Shown: one piece after another, positions 7,911-14,674 of the stretch
Position numbering within the stretch: the first letter of the stretch is position 1
How the letters are laid out: each line of letters begins with the position of its first letter
NCBI GenBank assembly: GCA_020425885.1
Contig: JAGQRA010000269.1
Coordinates: forward strand, 1 to 17,722
DNA length: 17,722 bases
Source: Planctomycetota bacterium
GTDB lineage: Bacteria; Planctomycetota; UBA1135; UBA2386
Reading direction: 5' to 3'
Program-made: the position numbers and the translations under genes
Notes under the pieces: model-generated
Told to the model about the DNA's origin: nothing
What the model saw: the letters and a program-made list of their open reading frames with translations, nothing else
The model's database searches: none

Positions 7911-7924
7911 CGCGGAACCGGCGG

Positions 7925-9643
7925 CTACAGGTTCTGGTAGTTCGGGCCGCCGCCGCCCTCGGGCGGGACCCAGTTGATGACCTGGTAGGGATCCATGATG
8001 TCGCAGGTCTTGCAGTGGACGCAGTTGCTGGCGTTGATCTTGAGATCGACCCCGTGCGGAGTGCCGGCCTTGTCCTCCATCTCGTAGACCGAGGCCGGAC
8101 AGAAGTGCTGGCACGGGTTGCCGAACTCCTCGACGCACCGGGACGAGCACAGATCGGGCTCGGTCACGACGAGGTGACAGGGCTGGTCTTCCTCGTGCAT
8201 CGTGCCCGAGCTGTAGACCGAGGTCAGCTTGTCGAAGGTCAGCACGCCGTCTTCGGGCAGCTTCTCGGGCGCGGGCTTGCCCTTGCCGCCGAAGTAGTCG
8301 CCGATCTTCTTCATGTAGGAGTGGCCAGGGTTGCTCTTCAGGCCATCGCGAAAGAACGTGCCCTTGCCGCCGAAGAACTGCGCGAAGCCGGCATTGACCA
8401 GCCCGGCGAGCCGCCCCTTGTGGAACCCCTGGTGGAAGTTGCGGCACTTCCACATCTCGTCGCGGATCCAGTCGGACTGCAATGCCGCGGCGTAGTGCGC
8501 GGTCCCGGCCACCGAGAAGTCGCCCTTGACGAGGCACTGCAGCGCCGTCTCGGCCGCGAGCATGCCGCTGCGCAAGGCCAGGTGGATACCCTTGAGCCGC
8601 ATGCTGTTCATCAGCCCGGCACTGTCGCCGACGATCAGGAAGCCGTCGCCGTGACACTTCGGCATCGCGTAGAACCCGCCCTCGGGCAGGGTCTTGGCGC
8701 CGTAGTGGAGCATCTTGCCACCGCGCAGGAAGGCCGCGATGCGCGGATTGAGCTTCATCTGCTGCAGCTTCTGGTGAACGTCAAGGGTCGGATCGTGCGC
8801 GTCGAGACCGACGACCAGCCCGACCGAGACGAGGTTCTTGCCGCCCTCGGTCTCGCGCATGCCGTAGACCCAGCCGCCGCCGAACGTGTGCTTGTCGAGC
8901 GGATGGCCCATGGTATGGACGACCAGTCCGGGCGCGCACTGCCCCTGCGGCACCTCCCACACCTCCTTGGCGCCGACGCCGTAGACCTGTGGGTTCTTGC
9001 CGCCGAGATTCAGATCGGCGACGAGTTGCTTGGTCAACGAGCCGCGGCTGCCCTCGGCGAGCACGAGCAGCTTGCTGGCGAGAATGCCACCGGGTTCGTG
9101 GTTGCCCTTGGGCTGGCCGTTCTTGTCGAGACCCGAGTCGGCCAGTTGCACGCCGGTAACCTTGTTGCCGTCGCGCTGCAGGACGGCTCCCGGGAACCCG
9201 GCGAAGACCTGGACGCCCCTGGCCTCGGCGATCGCACCGAGCCAACTGGTGAGGCGATTGAGAGAAACGACGAAGTTGCCGTGGTTCTGCAGCGGCGGCG
9301 GCGTGATCGGCAACTTGAAGCCGCCCTTCTCGGTGAGCCAGACCGCGTAGTCGGTGTGGACCTCGGCTTCGACGGGCGCCTCAGGCTCCATCGTCCGCCA
9401 TCCTGGCAGCAAGGCATCGAGACCCTTGGGATCCATGACCGCACCCGAGATGGAATGCGCGCCGATCTCCCCCGCTTTTTCGATCAAGCAGATTTCCGGT
9501 GACAGCGGCTCTCCTTCGCCACTCTGTTCCACGGCTGCATTGTGCTTCTCGACCAATCCTGCGAGGTGGATCGCAGTGGCAAGACCCGCTGGCCCACCGC
9601 CGACGACCACTACATCGAACTCCATCACATCGCGTTCGCTCAT
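7925..9643 (-). CDS. Electron transfer flavoprotein-ubiquinone oxidoreductase
   Basis: A 572-residue enzyme that takes electrons from reduced electron transfer flavoprotein (acyl-CoA and amino-acid oxidation) and passes them to membrane quinone. Evidence: N-terminal FAD motif DVVVVGGGPAGLATAIHLA (residues about 10-28); EKAGEIGAHSISGAVMDP, characteristic of the family; FLIVGDSAGLMNSMRLKGIHLA in the FAD-closing region; and the C-terminal ferredoxin-like block NPCQHFCPASVYE with NCVHCKTCDIMDP. In that block Cys515, Cys541, Cys544 and Cys547 fit the single [4Fe-4S] cluster. The end at WVPPEGGGGPNYQNL is typical of the family. ATG 9643 is the preferred start; ATG 9625 (MEFDVVVV) is possible. Neither has a Shine-Dalgarno site. 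No ETF subunit genes are in the window. It diverges from the DUF2203 gene. Confidence 0.97.
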   Translation of the reverse strand: MSERDVMEFDVVVVGGGPAGLATAIHLAGLVEKHNAAVEQSGEGEPLSPEICLIEKAGEIGAHSISGAVMDPKGLDALLPGWRTMEPEAPVEAEVHTDYAVWLTEKGGFKLPITPPPLQNHGNFVVSLNRLTSWLGAIAEARGVQVFAGFPGAVLQRDGNKVTGVQLADSGLDKNGQPKGNHEPGGILASKLLVLAEGSRGSLTKQLVADLNLGGKNPQVYGVGAKEVWEVPQGQCAPGLVVHTMGHPLDKHTFGGGWVYGMRETEGGKNLVSVGLVVGLDAHDPTLDVHQKLQQMKLNPRIAAFLRGGKMLHYGAKTLPEGGFYAMPKCHGDGFLIVGDSAGLMNSMRLKGIHLALRSGMLAAETALQCLVKGDFSVAGTAHYAAALQSDWIRDEMWKCRNFHQGFHKGRLAGLVNAGFAQFFGGKGTFFRDGLKSNPGHSYMKKIGDYFGGKGKPAPEKLPEDGVLTFDKLTSVYSSGTMHEEDQPCHLVVTEPDLCSSRCVEEFGNPCQHFCPASVYEMEDKAGTPHGVDLKINASNCVHCKTCDIMDPYQVINWVPPEGGGGPNYQNL

Positions 9644-9786
9644 CAGAAACTCATCTGGCCTGCACTTGGTTACTGCTCTGCGGCGTCACACTACAAAGAG
9701 ATGTCGCAGGTCATGCAACTTCTGAGGCAGATCAGCGTTTCACCGAATCTCCGGTTTCAAGTCAACGTCGCCACGAGGCCAAGGCC

Positions 9787-10197
9787 ATGAATCGCACCTA
9801 CACCCTTCCAGAAGCCAACGAGGCGCTCAAGCTGGTCCGGGCCATCGCCAGCGAGTGGCTGGAGCGACGTTCACTGCGGCGCACGCTCGACCGACGCCGA
9901 CGGCAACTCGAGGAGGCCTCGACTCCCGAGGGACTGCGCAGCGAACTCGCCGAACTCGATGCCCGCATCTGGGAGCAGGACGAGGGCATCGCGACCTGCC
10001 GCCACGAACTGGAAGACCTCGGCATGTCGGTGTTCCGGGTCAGCCCGCTCACGATTCACATCCCGGGCTACAGTCGAACCGGCCCGGTCGTCTTCTGCTG
10101 GCAGGAGGGCGAGGACGGCTCGGTCTGCTTCGGCCACCCGATCGGCGAAGAGCGCGAGCAACGCCGCCCGCTCAAGGTCAAGACCCGCGAGGCCTGA
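9787..10197 (+). CDS. DUF2203 family protein
   Basis: A 136-residue protein starting at ATG 9787, with GAGG 8 nt upstream. It matches the DUF2203 layout: an N-terminal YTLPEANEALKLVRAI segment, a long Arg/Glu/Leu-rich helical pair (about 24-75) that looks like an antiparallel coiled coil, an LEDLGMSVF turn, then the conserved end PVVFCWQEGEDGSVCFGHPIGEEREQRRPL (family pattern LCWrlGE...wH...G...R.pl). The function of the family is unknown. There is no signal peptide or membrane segment. It diverges from the ETF-quinone oxidoreductase gene across 143 nt that hold no other gene. Its stop codon is followed almost immediately by a stem-loop. Confidence 0.88.
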   Translation: MNRTYTLPEANEALKLVRAIASEWLERRSLRRTLDRRRRQLEEASTPEGLRSELAELDARIWEQDEGIATCRHELEDLGMSVFRVSPLTIHIPGYSRTGPVVFCWQEGEDGSVCFGHPIGEEREQRRPLKVKTREA

Positions 10198-10198
10198 C

Positions 10199-10237
10199 CG
10201 CGAGCAGCCTCTGAGTCCCAGGGCAACCATGCTCGCG
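10199..10237 (+). terminator. Nested stem-loop directly after the DUF2203 stop
   Basis: CGCGAGCA (10199-10206) pairs perfectly with TGCTCGCG (10230-10237). Inside it GCC (10207-10209) pairs with GGC (10222-10224) and CTG (10211-10213) with CAG (10219-10221), leaving a 5-nt loop and small bulges. The stem begins two nucleotides after the TGA. A short T-rich stretch (TCTTTT, 10255-10260) follows 17 nt later, too far for a classic terminator. Termination or 3'-end protection is the likeliest role. Confidence 0.45.
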
Positions 10238-10292
10238 AGCCGGTGACGCGAAGGTCTTTTCAGGCCGACGCAGCCTGCTCTCAGGGTAGGGT

Positions 10293-10613
10293 TTGACGGC
10301 GCCGATGTTCCACTCCGTCACGCTCTTCGCGCTGAAGCCGGGCATCCCCTTGGATCGCGTCCGCACCGCCCGGACCTCCCTCCAGGCCCTGGTCGAGACC
10401 ATGCCGGGAGTCGAGCATCTCACCGTGACCCACAACGTCGCGACCGATCGCAGCGGCTTCAACCTGGTGTTGTTCTCGGGGTTCGAGAACCGCAAGGCCT
10501 GCGAGATCTTCTTCCGGCATCCCGAGTACCTGCGCGTCATGAGCGACGAGCTCGGCCCGATCGTGGAGAAGTGGTTGACCGCCCAGGGCGACAGCACGGC
10601 CCCGGACTCATGA
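10293..10613 (+). CDS. Dabb (stress-responsive alpha/beta barrel) family protein
   Basis: A small ferredoxin-like alpha/beta protein of 106 residues. It shows the Dabb pattern: FHSVTLFALKPGIPLDRV at the start (strand 1 and helix 1), LVETMPGVEHLTVTHN, then GFNLVLFSGFENRKACEIFFRHPEYLRVMSDELGPIVEKW, whose HPEY block is typical. Members are usually about 100 residues and form dimeric barrels. Roles range from stress proteins to cyclases, and none can be assigned here. The start is uncertain: TTG 10293 has AGGG 6 nt upstream, whereas ATG 10305 (MFHSVTLF, 102 residues) fits the family N-terminus better but has its nearest purine-rich site about 13 nt away. The stop codon abuts a 91-nt inverted-repeat element. 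Confidence 0.82.
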   Translation: MTAPMFHSVTLFALKPGIPLDRVRTARTSLQALVETMPGVEHLTVTHNVATDRSGFNLVLFSGFENRKACEIFFRHPEYLRVMSDELGPIVEKWLTAQGDSTAPDS

Positions 10614-10704
10614 CAGAACTGATGTCTCGAGTGGGGCCGGCGTGTCGATCCGACGGGCGCCGCAGGAAGGGGCCGGGGGCGCCCCACTCAGAACATCAGT
10701 TCTG
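10614..10704. repeat. 91-nt nested inverted-repeat element between the Dabb and mdh genes
   Basis: Arms at 10614-10637 and 10681-10704 are 24-nt inverted copies matching at 21 of 24 positions: a 12-nt outer block ending in AACTGATGT, a 3-nt mismatch, and an inner 9-nt block GAGTGGGGC. The 43-nt interior holds a second hairpin: CGGCG (10638-10642) with CGCCG (10658-10662), and GTCG (10644-10647) with CGAC (10651-10654) around ATC. The element starts on the base after the Dabb stop codon. No T-run follows on the plus strand and there is no coding frame of note. It could be a terminator of unusual size, a REP/MITE-like palindromic unit, or the core of a structured RNA. Confidence 0.7.
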
Positions 10705-10795
10705 GCCCGCACAACGGCCCAGGCTTCGCCGCAGCCAGCGGCTTGGCTGAGCCAGCACCCTTGAAAGCTGCCGGCGGCCGGATCGAATGCGATCC

Positions 10796-11782
10796 ATGAC
10801 TCAAGTGAAACGTGTCGCGGTCACCGGCGCAGCCGGACAGATCGGGTACTCGCTGCTGCCGATGATCGCCAGCGGCGGCATATTCGGCCCCGACGTCAAG
10901 GTCGCCCTCCAGCTGCTGGAGGTCACGCCCGTACTGCCGGCGCTGCAGGGCGTGCGCATGGAACTCGAGGACTGCGCTTTCCCGCTGCTCACCAGCGTCA
11001 GCTGCAGTGATGACCCGAAGGTCGCCTTCAAGGACACCGACCTGTGCCTGCTGGTCGGCAGCATGCCGCGCGGCCCGGGCATGGAGCGCAAGGATCTGCT
11101 GCAGGACAACGGCAAGATCTTCATCGGTCAGGGCCAGGCCATCGCCGAGACCGCCGGCCCCGACGTCCGGGTCGTGGTCGTCGGCAACCCGTGCAACACC
11201 AACTGCCTGATCGCGATGCACAACGCCAAGGGCGTGCCGGCCGATCGCTTCTCGGCGATGACCCGACTCGACCAGAACCGGGCCAAGGCCCAGCTGGCCG
11301 GCAAGGCGGGCAAGCACTGGTCGGAGGTCAGGAACGTCATCATCTGGGGCAACCACAGCAACACGCAATATCCCGACTGGCACCACGCGACGGTCGCGGG
11401 CGTGCCTGCGGCCCAGGCCGTGAACGACGATGCCTGGCTGCAGGGTCCGTTCCTCAAGACCGTCCAGGAGCGCGGCAAGGCCATCATCGAGGCGCGCGGC
11501 AAGTCGTCGGCGATGTCGGCGGCGAAGGCGGCATGCGACCACGCGCAGAGCCTGTTCCAGGTCACGACCGCCGAGGACTGGGCTTCGCTCTGCGTCGTCA
11601 GCGACGGCAGCTACGGCACACCGGAGGGCATCATCAGCGGCTTCCCGTGCACGACCGACGGCAAGGGCAACTGGCGGATCGTGCAGGGCCTCGAGATGAA
11701 CGACTACAGCAGGAAGATGGCCGGCATCAGCTGGCAGGAGCTCGAGGGCGAGCGCGAGATGGTCAAGGACCTGCTGGGCTGA
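10796..11782 (+). CDS. mdh: Malate dehydrogenase (NAD-dependent, 328-residue type)
   Basis: Converts malate and NAD+ to oxaloacetate in the TCA cycle; cytoplasmic. The 328-residue product has [15 protein letters not shown] (Rossmann loop, residues 8-21), LLEV (acidic NAD-selecting Glu42), [15 protein letters not shown] (substrate Arg92 and Arg98 on the mobile loop), [19 protein letters not shown] (Asp159, Arg162), and [12 protein letters not shown] with the catalytic His187. This is the Thermus/eukaryotic-cytosolic branch, not the LDH-like branch, and the numbering agrees with Thermus MDH. ATG 10796 gives the family N-terminus; ATG 10787, three codons upstream, is possible. No clear Shine-Dalgarno site is seen. 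The gene sits 91 nt after the inverted-repeat element and one base before the permease gene. Confidence 0.96.
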   Translation: MTQVKRVAVTGAAGQIGYSLLPMIASGGIFGPDVKVALQLLEVTPVLPALQGVRMELEDCAFPLLTSVSCSDDPKVAFKDTDLCLLVGSMPRGPGMERKDLLQDNGKIFIGQGQAIAETAGPDVRVVVVGNPCNTNCLIAMHNAKGVPADRFSAMTRLDQNRAKAQLAGKAGKHWSEVRNVIIWGNHSNTQYPDWHHATVAGVPAAQAVNDDAWLQGPFLKTVQERGKAIIEARGKSSAMSAAKAACDHAQSLFQVTTAEDWASLCVVSDGSYGTPEGIISGFPCTTDGKGNWRIVQGLEMNDYSRKMAGISWQELEGEREMVKDLLG

Positions 11783-11783
11783 C

Positions 11784-12539
11784 GTGGATCTCCTGCCCAT
11801 CGCGATCACCGTGGTCACAGGCGTCGCGATGGGCGCCATCAACAACGTCGCCGGCGGCGCCGGCGTGCTCGGCCTGCTCGCGTTCGAATACGCCTTCGGG
11901 CTGCCGCTGAGCCTCGCCAATCCGTCGACCCGGGTCGCCGCGGTTGCCGTCGGCTCGTTCGCCGCGATCGGTTTCCTACGTGCCGGCCACCGCATCCCGC
12001 CGCGAGCCTGGCTGCAGGGACTAGGTGGCCTGCCTGGCGCGCTGCTCGGCAGCAAGATGGCGCACGACCTGCCGGACCTCGTGTTCCGTCTTTACCTGGC
12101 CTCGGTCCTCGTCATGCTCCTCGTGCAGCAGCTGCGGCCCAGACCGCACGTGGCCGAGGCGAAGAAACGACCGACCTGGGTCGGCTTCCTCGGCTGCTTC
12201 CTGATCGGAATGCACATGGGCTACGTCCAGGTCGGCACCGGCCTGATCGCGGCGCTCGTGCTCGCCGGGGTCTACAACCGCGACATGCTCGCGGTCAACG
12301 CCGCCAAGAGCGCCGTCGTCATCGTCACCTCGCTGACGTCGGTCACCTGCTTCGTCGCCGTCGACCTGATCCAATGGACGCCGGCACTGTCGCTCGCGAT
12401 CGGCTGCGCCATCGGCAGCTACGCCGCGAGCCATTGGAGCGTCGCCAAGGGCGGCGGGGCCATCCGCCACGCCGTCGTCGTCATCGCAGCGCTGACCCTG
12501 TTCGATCAGCTGCGTCACATCGTGCTCGCCATCGCCTGA
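11784..12539 (+). CDS. TSUP (TauE/SafE) family permease
   Basis: A 251-residue integral membrane protein with about seven or eight hydrophobic helices. The two-fold internal repeat typical of TSUP is visible: AMGAINNVAGGAGVLGLLAF with NPSTRVAAVAVGSFAA in the first half, and FLIGMHMGYVQVGTGLIAALVL with VNAAKSAVVIVTSLTSV in the second half. Family members are thought to move sulfite, sulfonates, thiosulfate or other small organic anions; the substrate here is unknown. The start is GTG 11784, one base after the mdh stop, so it is very probably co-transcribed and translationally coupled with mdh. That pairing raises the possibility of a carboxylate substrate, but it is only inference. Confidence 0.88.
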   Translation: MDLLPIAITVVTGVAMGAINNVAGGAGVLGLLAFEYAFGLPLSLANPSTRVAAVAVGSFAAIGFLRAGHRIPPRAWLQGLGGLPGALLGSKMAHDLPDLVFRLYLASVLVMLLVQQLRPRPHVAEAKKRPTWVGFLGCFLIGMHMGYVQVGTGLIAALVLAGVYNRDMLAVNAAKSAVVIVTSLTSVTCFVAVDLIQWTPALSLAIGCAIGSYAASHWSVAKGGGAIRHAVVVIAALTLFDQLRHIVLAIA

Positions 12540-12547
12540 GCGCCGCG

Positions 12548-12553
12548 TACTGT
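12548..12553 (+). promoter_or_regulatory. TACTGT, candidate -10 element of a leaderless transcript
   Basis: TACTGT ends exactly 6 nt before the ATG at 12560, so transcription starting 7 nt downstream would begin on the A of the start codon. No Shine-Dalgarno site precedes that ATG and no good -35 hexamer is seen. The same spacing recurs before the genes at 13382 and 15109. Confidence 0.35.
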
Positions 12554-12559
12554 CGGGAC

Positions 12560-13297
12560 ATGACCCGCCACGTCGTCATCACCGGCGCCAGCTCCGGCAT
12601 CGGCGCCGCCTGCGCTCGCCACTTCCTCGCCCAGGGCGATCGGCTCTCGCTCGGCGCCCGCCGCACGGATCGCCTCGGCGAGGTCGCCGGCGGCGCCCTC
12701 TGTCACGGCCTCGATGTCACCGACCGCGACAGCGTCACGCGCTTCGTCGCCGCCGCCGTGGCGGCCAACGGCCCGATCGACGTGCTGGTCAACAACGCCG
12801 GGCTGGCGCGGGGCACGGAGAAGATCGCCGAGGGCGAAGGTCCGGCCTGGCGCGAGATGATCGAGACCAACGTGCTCGGTCTGCTCGAGGTGACGCGTCA
12901 GGTGCTGCCGCAGATGGTCGCGCAGAAGAACGGCCACGTCATCGTCATCGGCTCGATCGCCGGCCACAAGGCCTACGCCGGCGGCGGGGTCTACTGCGGC
13001 AGCAAGCGGGCATTGCAGCCGATCTGCGAGGCGATCCGCATGGAGACGCTGGGCTCGGGAATCCGCGTCACCAGCGTCGACCCGGGCATGGTCGACACCG
13101 AGTTCTCGATCGTCCGCTTCTCGGGCGATCGCGACCGGGCGGCGAAGGTCTACGAAGGCACGCGACCGCTCACGGCCGACGACATAGCCGAGTGCGTCGT
13201 CTTCGCCGCGACCCGCCCGGCCCACGTCAACCTCGACACCATCCTCGTCATGCCGACGGACCAGGCCTCGCCGCAGATGGTGTGGCGCGAACCGTGA
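12560..13297 (+). CDS. Short-chain dehydrogenase/reductase, YdfG-like
   Basis: A 245-residue classical SDR. Visible motifs: cofactor loop GASSGIG (residues 9-15), acidic DV (52-53), NNAG (78-81), Asn104, and the catalytic Ser132 (IGSIAG), Tyr145 and Lys149 (YCGSK). The C-terminal RVTSVDPGMVDTEFS, then PLTADDIAECVVFAATRPAHVNLDTILVMPTDQAS, is closest to the YdfG-like group (NADP-dependent serine/3-hydroxy-acid dehydrogenases). Arg34-Arg35 after the second strand favours NADP. The true substrate cannot be told. It starts 20 nt after the permease stop, with a possible own -10 element 6 nt before the ATG, so it may be read both from the mdh operon and from its own promoter. Confidence 0.92.
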   Translation: MTRHVVITGASSGIGAACARHFLAQGDRLSLGARRTDRLGEVAGGALCHGLDVTDRDSVTRFVAAAVAANGPIDVLVNNAGLARGTEKIAEGEGPAWREMIETNVLGLLEVTRQVLPQMVAQKNGHVIVIGSIAGHKAYAGGGVYCGSKRALQPICEAIRMETLGSGIRVTSVDPGMVDTEFSIVRFSGDRDRAAKVYEGTRPLTADDIAECVVFAATRPAHVNLDTILVMPTDQASPQMVWREP

Positions 13298-13323
13298 TGA
13301 CCCGGGCAAATGCTCGCCGCGAC

Positions 13324-13351
13324 CGGCCGTTCGGCCGAAGGCACCGGTGCC
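13324..13351. repeat. Two adjacent palindromes upstream of the DUF4384-like gene
   Basis: CGGCCG-TT-CGGCCG (13324-13337) is followed two bases later by the perfect 12-bp palindrome GGCACCGGTGCC (13340-13351). They lie between the SDR stop (13297) and the next ATG (13382), 18 nt before that gene's candidate -10. They could form a terminator for the upstream gene or an operator for a dimeric regulator. No T-tract is present. Confidence 0.4.
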
Positions 13352-13369
13352 CGGACCGGACGAGTTCGA

Positions 13370-13375
13370 TACGCT
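13370..13375 (+). promoter_or_regulatory. TACGCT, candidate -10 element of a leaderless transcript
   Basis: The hexamer ends exactly 6 nt before ATG 13382, the same spacing as before the genes at 12560 and 15109. A weak GAGG sits only 2 nt before the ATG, too close for normal ribosome binding. No clear -35 hexamer is seen. Confidence 0.35.
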
Positions 13376-13381
13376 GAGGCC

Positions 13382-14065
13382 ATGCGCACGCGCGTGTTCC
13401 TGTTGCCGGCGCTGGCCCTGGTGGCCGGTCTCTACTTCTGGCAGTCCACGGCCTCGGATCAGACGGTTCCGGCGGCGACGTGGCGCACGGGCGGTGGTGC
13501 CGAGATCAAGCAAGGCCACAACTACGACGACCTCGCCCCGGACTCGCCCATCCGATTGTCGCTCAAGTGCGGCGCTCCCTCCTACCTCTACGTGTTCAGC
13601 CACAGCCAGGAGGACGGCACGCTGCTGCTGTTCCCCTCGCCCGAGATCGAGACGGACTGCGGCAACCCGCTGCCGCCTGGCCGAACCGTCCTGCCCGGTC
13701 GACGCGAAGGCCAGGAGATCGCCTGGACGTCACGTTCGGGAATCGTCGGCCTGACGACCTTCATCGCGATTGCCAGCGCCGATCCGATCCCCGAGCTCGA
13801 GGAGCTCGCGCCGCGACTGCGACTGTGGAGCAACAGGGTGTTCCCCGACCACTCGATGGTAGTCACCAAACCACGCGAGGGCGAGGAAGTCGCCGGCGGT
13901 CCGCGTCAGCCGATGCCGGCCGAACTGCTGCGCGCGGCAGTCGAATCGACCAGGACCCAGGACAACCCGAACGGCCCCATGCAGAAGGCTCCGGGACGAC
14001 CCGGCATCTACGTGTCGACGTGGCGGATCCGTGAACGGCGGCGGACCGACGCAACGCCGAAGTGA
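13382..14065 (+). CDS. Exported DUF4384-like protein
   Basis: A 227-residue protein. Residues 1-25 are an N-terminal signal peptide or anchor (MRTRVFLLPALALVAGLYFW). A single domain follows whose SPIRLSLKCGAPSYLYVFSHSQEDGTLLLFPSP (about 55-87) and later GIVGLTTFIAIASADPIPEL match the DUF4384 pattern (YvYvf...dG...lLFPN...aG...lP...G.e.l.aiaS). In many bacteria this domain hangs on serine/threonine kinases, TPR proteins or surface proteins; here it stands alone behind the export signal. The two cysteines (Cys63, Cys93) could form a disulfide outside the cytoplasm. The last 65 residues are Pro/Arg-rich and probably disordered. The start is ATG 13382; the frame stays open upstream, but that stretch lies among palindromes and shows no coding character. 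The gene ends convergently 17 nt from gmhA. Confidence 0.75.
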   Translation: MRTRVFLLPALALVAGLYFWQSTASDQTVPAATWRTGGGAEIKQGHNYDDLAPDSPIRLSLKCGAPSYLYVFSHSQEDGTLLLFPSPEIETDCGNPLPPGRTVLPGRREGQEIAWTSRSGIVGLTTFIAIASADPIPELEELAPRLRLWSNRVFPDHSMVVTKPREGEEVAGGPRQPMPAELLRAAVESTRTQDNPNGPMQKAPGRPGIYVSTWRIRERRRTDATPK

Positions 14066-14082
14066 GCCGCGCCGGTCCGGCG

Positions 14083-14658
14083 TCAATCGTCGAGGGCCTG
14101 CTCGATGGCGGCGCACAGCACGTGCACGCAGGTGATATGGCTCTCCTGGATGCGCGCGGTGTTCGTCGAGGGGACCTGCACGGCGACCTCGGCGAAGTCG
14201 AGCGCCGCGCCTCGCCGCTCGCCGCAGAGCACGGCAGTGGCGATGCCCATGGCCTGCGCGCGCTGCAAGGCGGCGGTCACGTTCTTGCTGCCACCCGAGG
14301 TGGTGATACCGATCAGCAGGTCGCCGGGGCGACCGATCGCCTCGACCTCACGTGAGAACACGTGCTCGAAGCCGGCGTCGTTGCCGATGGCGGTCAACGT
14401 CGGCACCTGATGGCCGAGGGCTATCGCGGCATAGCCGGACCGATCCTTCTGCTCGAACCAGCCGACCAGCTCGCCGGCCGCATGGGCAGCATCACAGGAG
14501 CTGCCGCCATTGCCGCAGAGCAGGATCTTGCCGCCGGACTGCAGCGTCGAGATCGCGACCCGACACAACCGCTCGAGCTCGGGCAGGCAACGTTCGAGCA
14601 ACCGCTGCTTGGTCGCGATGCTCTCCTCGAACGCCGCACGGATGTTTGCAGTGTGCAT
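14083..14658 (-). CDS. gmhA: Sedoheptulose-7-phosphate isomerase (phosphoheptose isomerase)
   Basis: Catalyses sedoheptulose-7-phosphate to D-glycero-D-manno-heptose-7-phosphate, the first step of nucleotide-heptose synthesis for LPS cores, S-layer glycans or signalling ADP-heptose; cytoplasmic. The 191-residue length matches E. coli GmhA (192). SIS-fold motifs: ILLCGNGGSSCDAAHAAGEL (residues 45-64) with the catalytic Glu63, GNDAGFEHVF, ITTSGGSKNV (118-127), and RIQESHITCVHVLC with Glu172 and the catalytic His179. The start is ATG 14658, with GAGG 10 nt upstream. It lies 16 nt downstream of the membrane-protein gene on the same strand, so the two are probably one operon. Other heptose-pathway genes (hldE, gmhB) are not in the window. 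A paralogous SIS-domain isomerase such as DiaA is a less likely reading. Confidence 0.9.
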   Translation of the reverse strand: MHTANIRAAFEESIATKQRLLERCLPELERLCRVAISTLQSGGKILLCGNGGSSCDAAHAAGELVGWFEQKDRSGYAAIALGHQVPTLTAIGNDAGFEHVFSREVEAIGRPGDLLIGITTSGGSKNVTAALQRAQAMGIATAVLCGERRGAALDFAEVAVQVPSTNTARIQESHITCVHVLCAAIEQALDD

Positions 14659-14674
14659 CACTCGTCGACCTCGG

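Noticed and set aside
8015..9502. 495-codon plus-strand frame opposite the ETF-quinone oxidoreductase gene
   Set aside because: The opposite strand has an unmistakable enzyme with its iron-sulfur motif. This frame is a composition shadow rich in Leu, Val, Arg, Gln and His.
10688..12055. 455-codon minus-strand frame opposite mdh and the permease gene
   Set aside because: It is antisense to malate dehydrogenase with all catalytic residues intact, and it shows no recognisable domain.
12515..13603. 362-codon minus-strand frame opposite the SDR gene
   Set aside because: It is antisense to a complete SDR with Ser, Tyr and Lys in place; the predicted residues are low-complexity Arg/Asp/Val.
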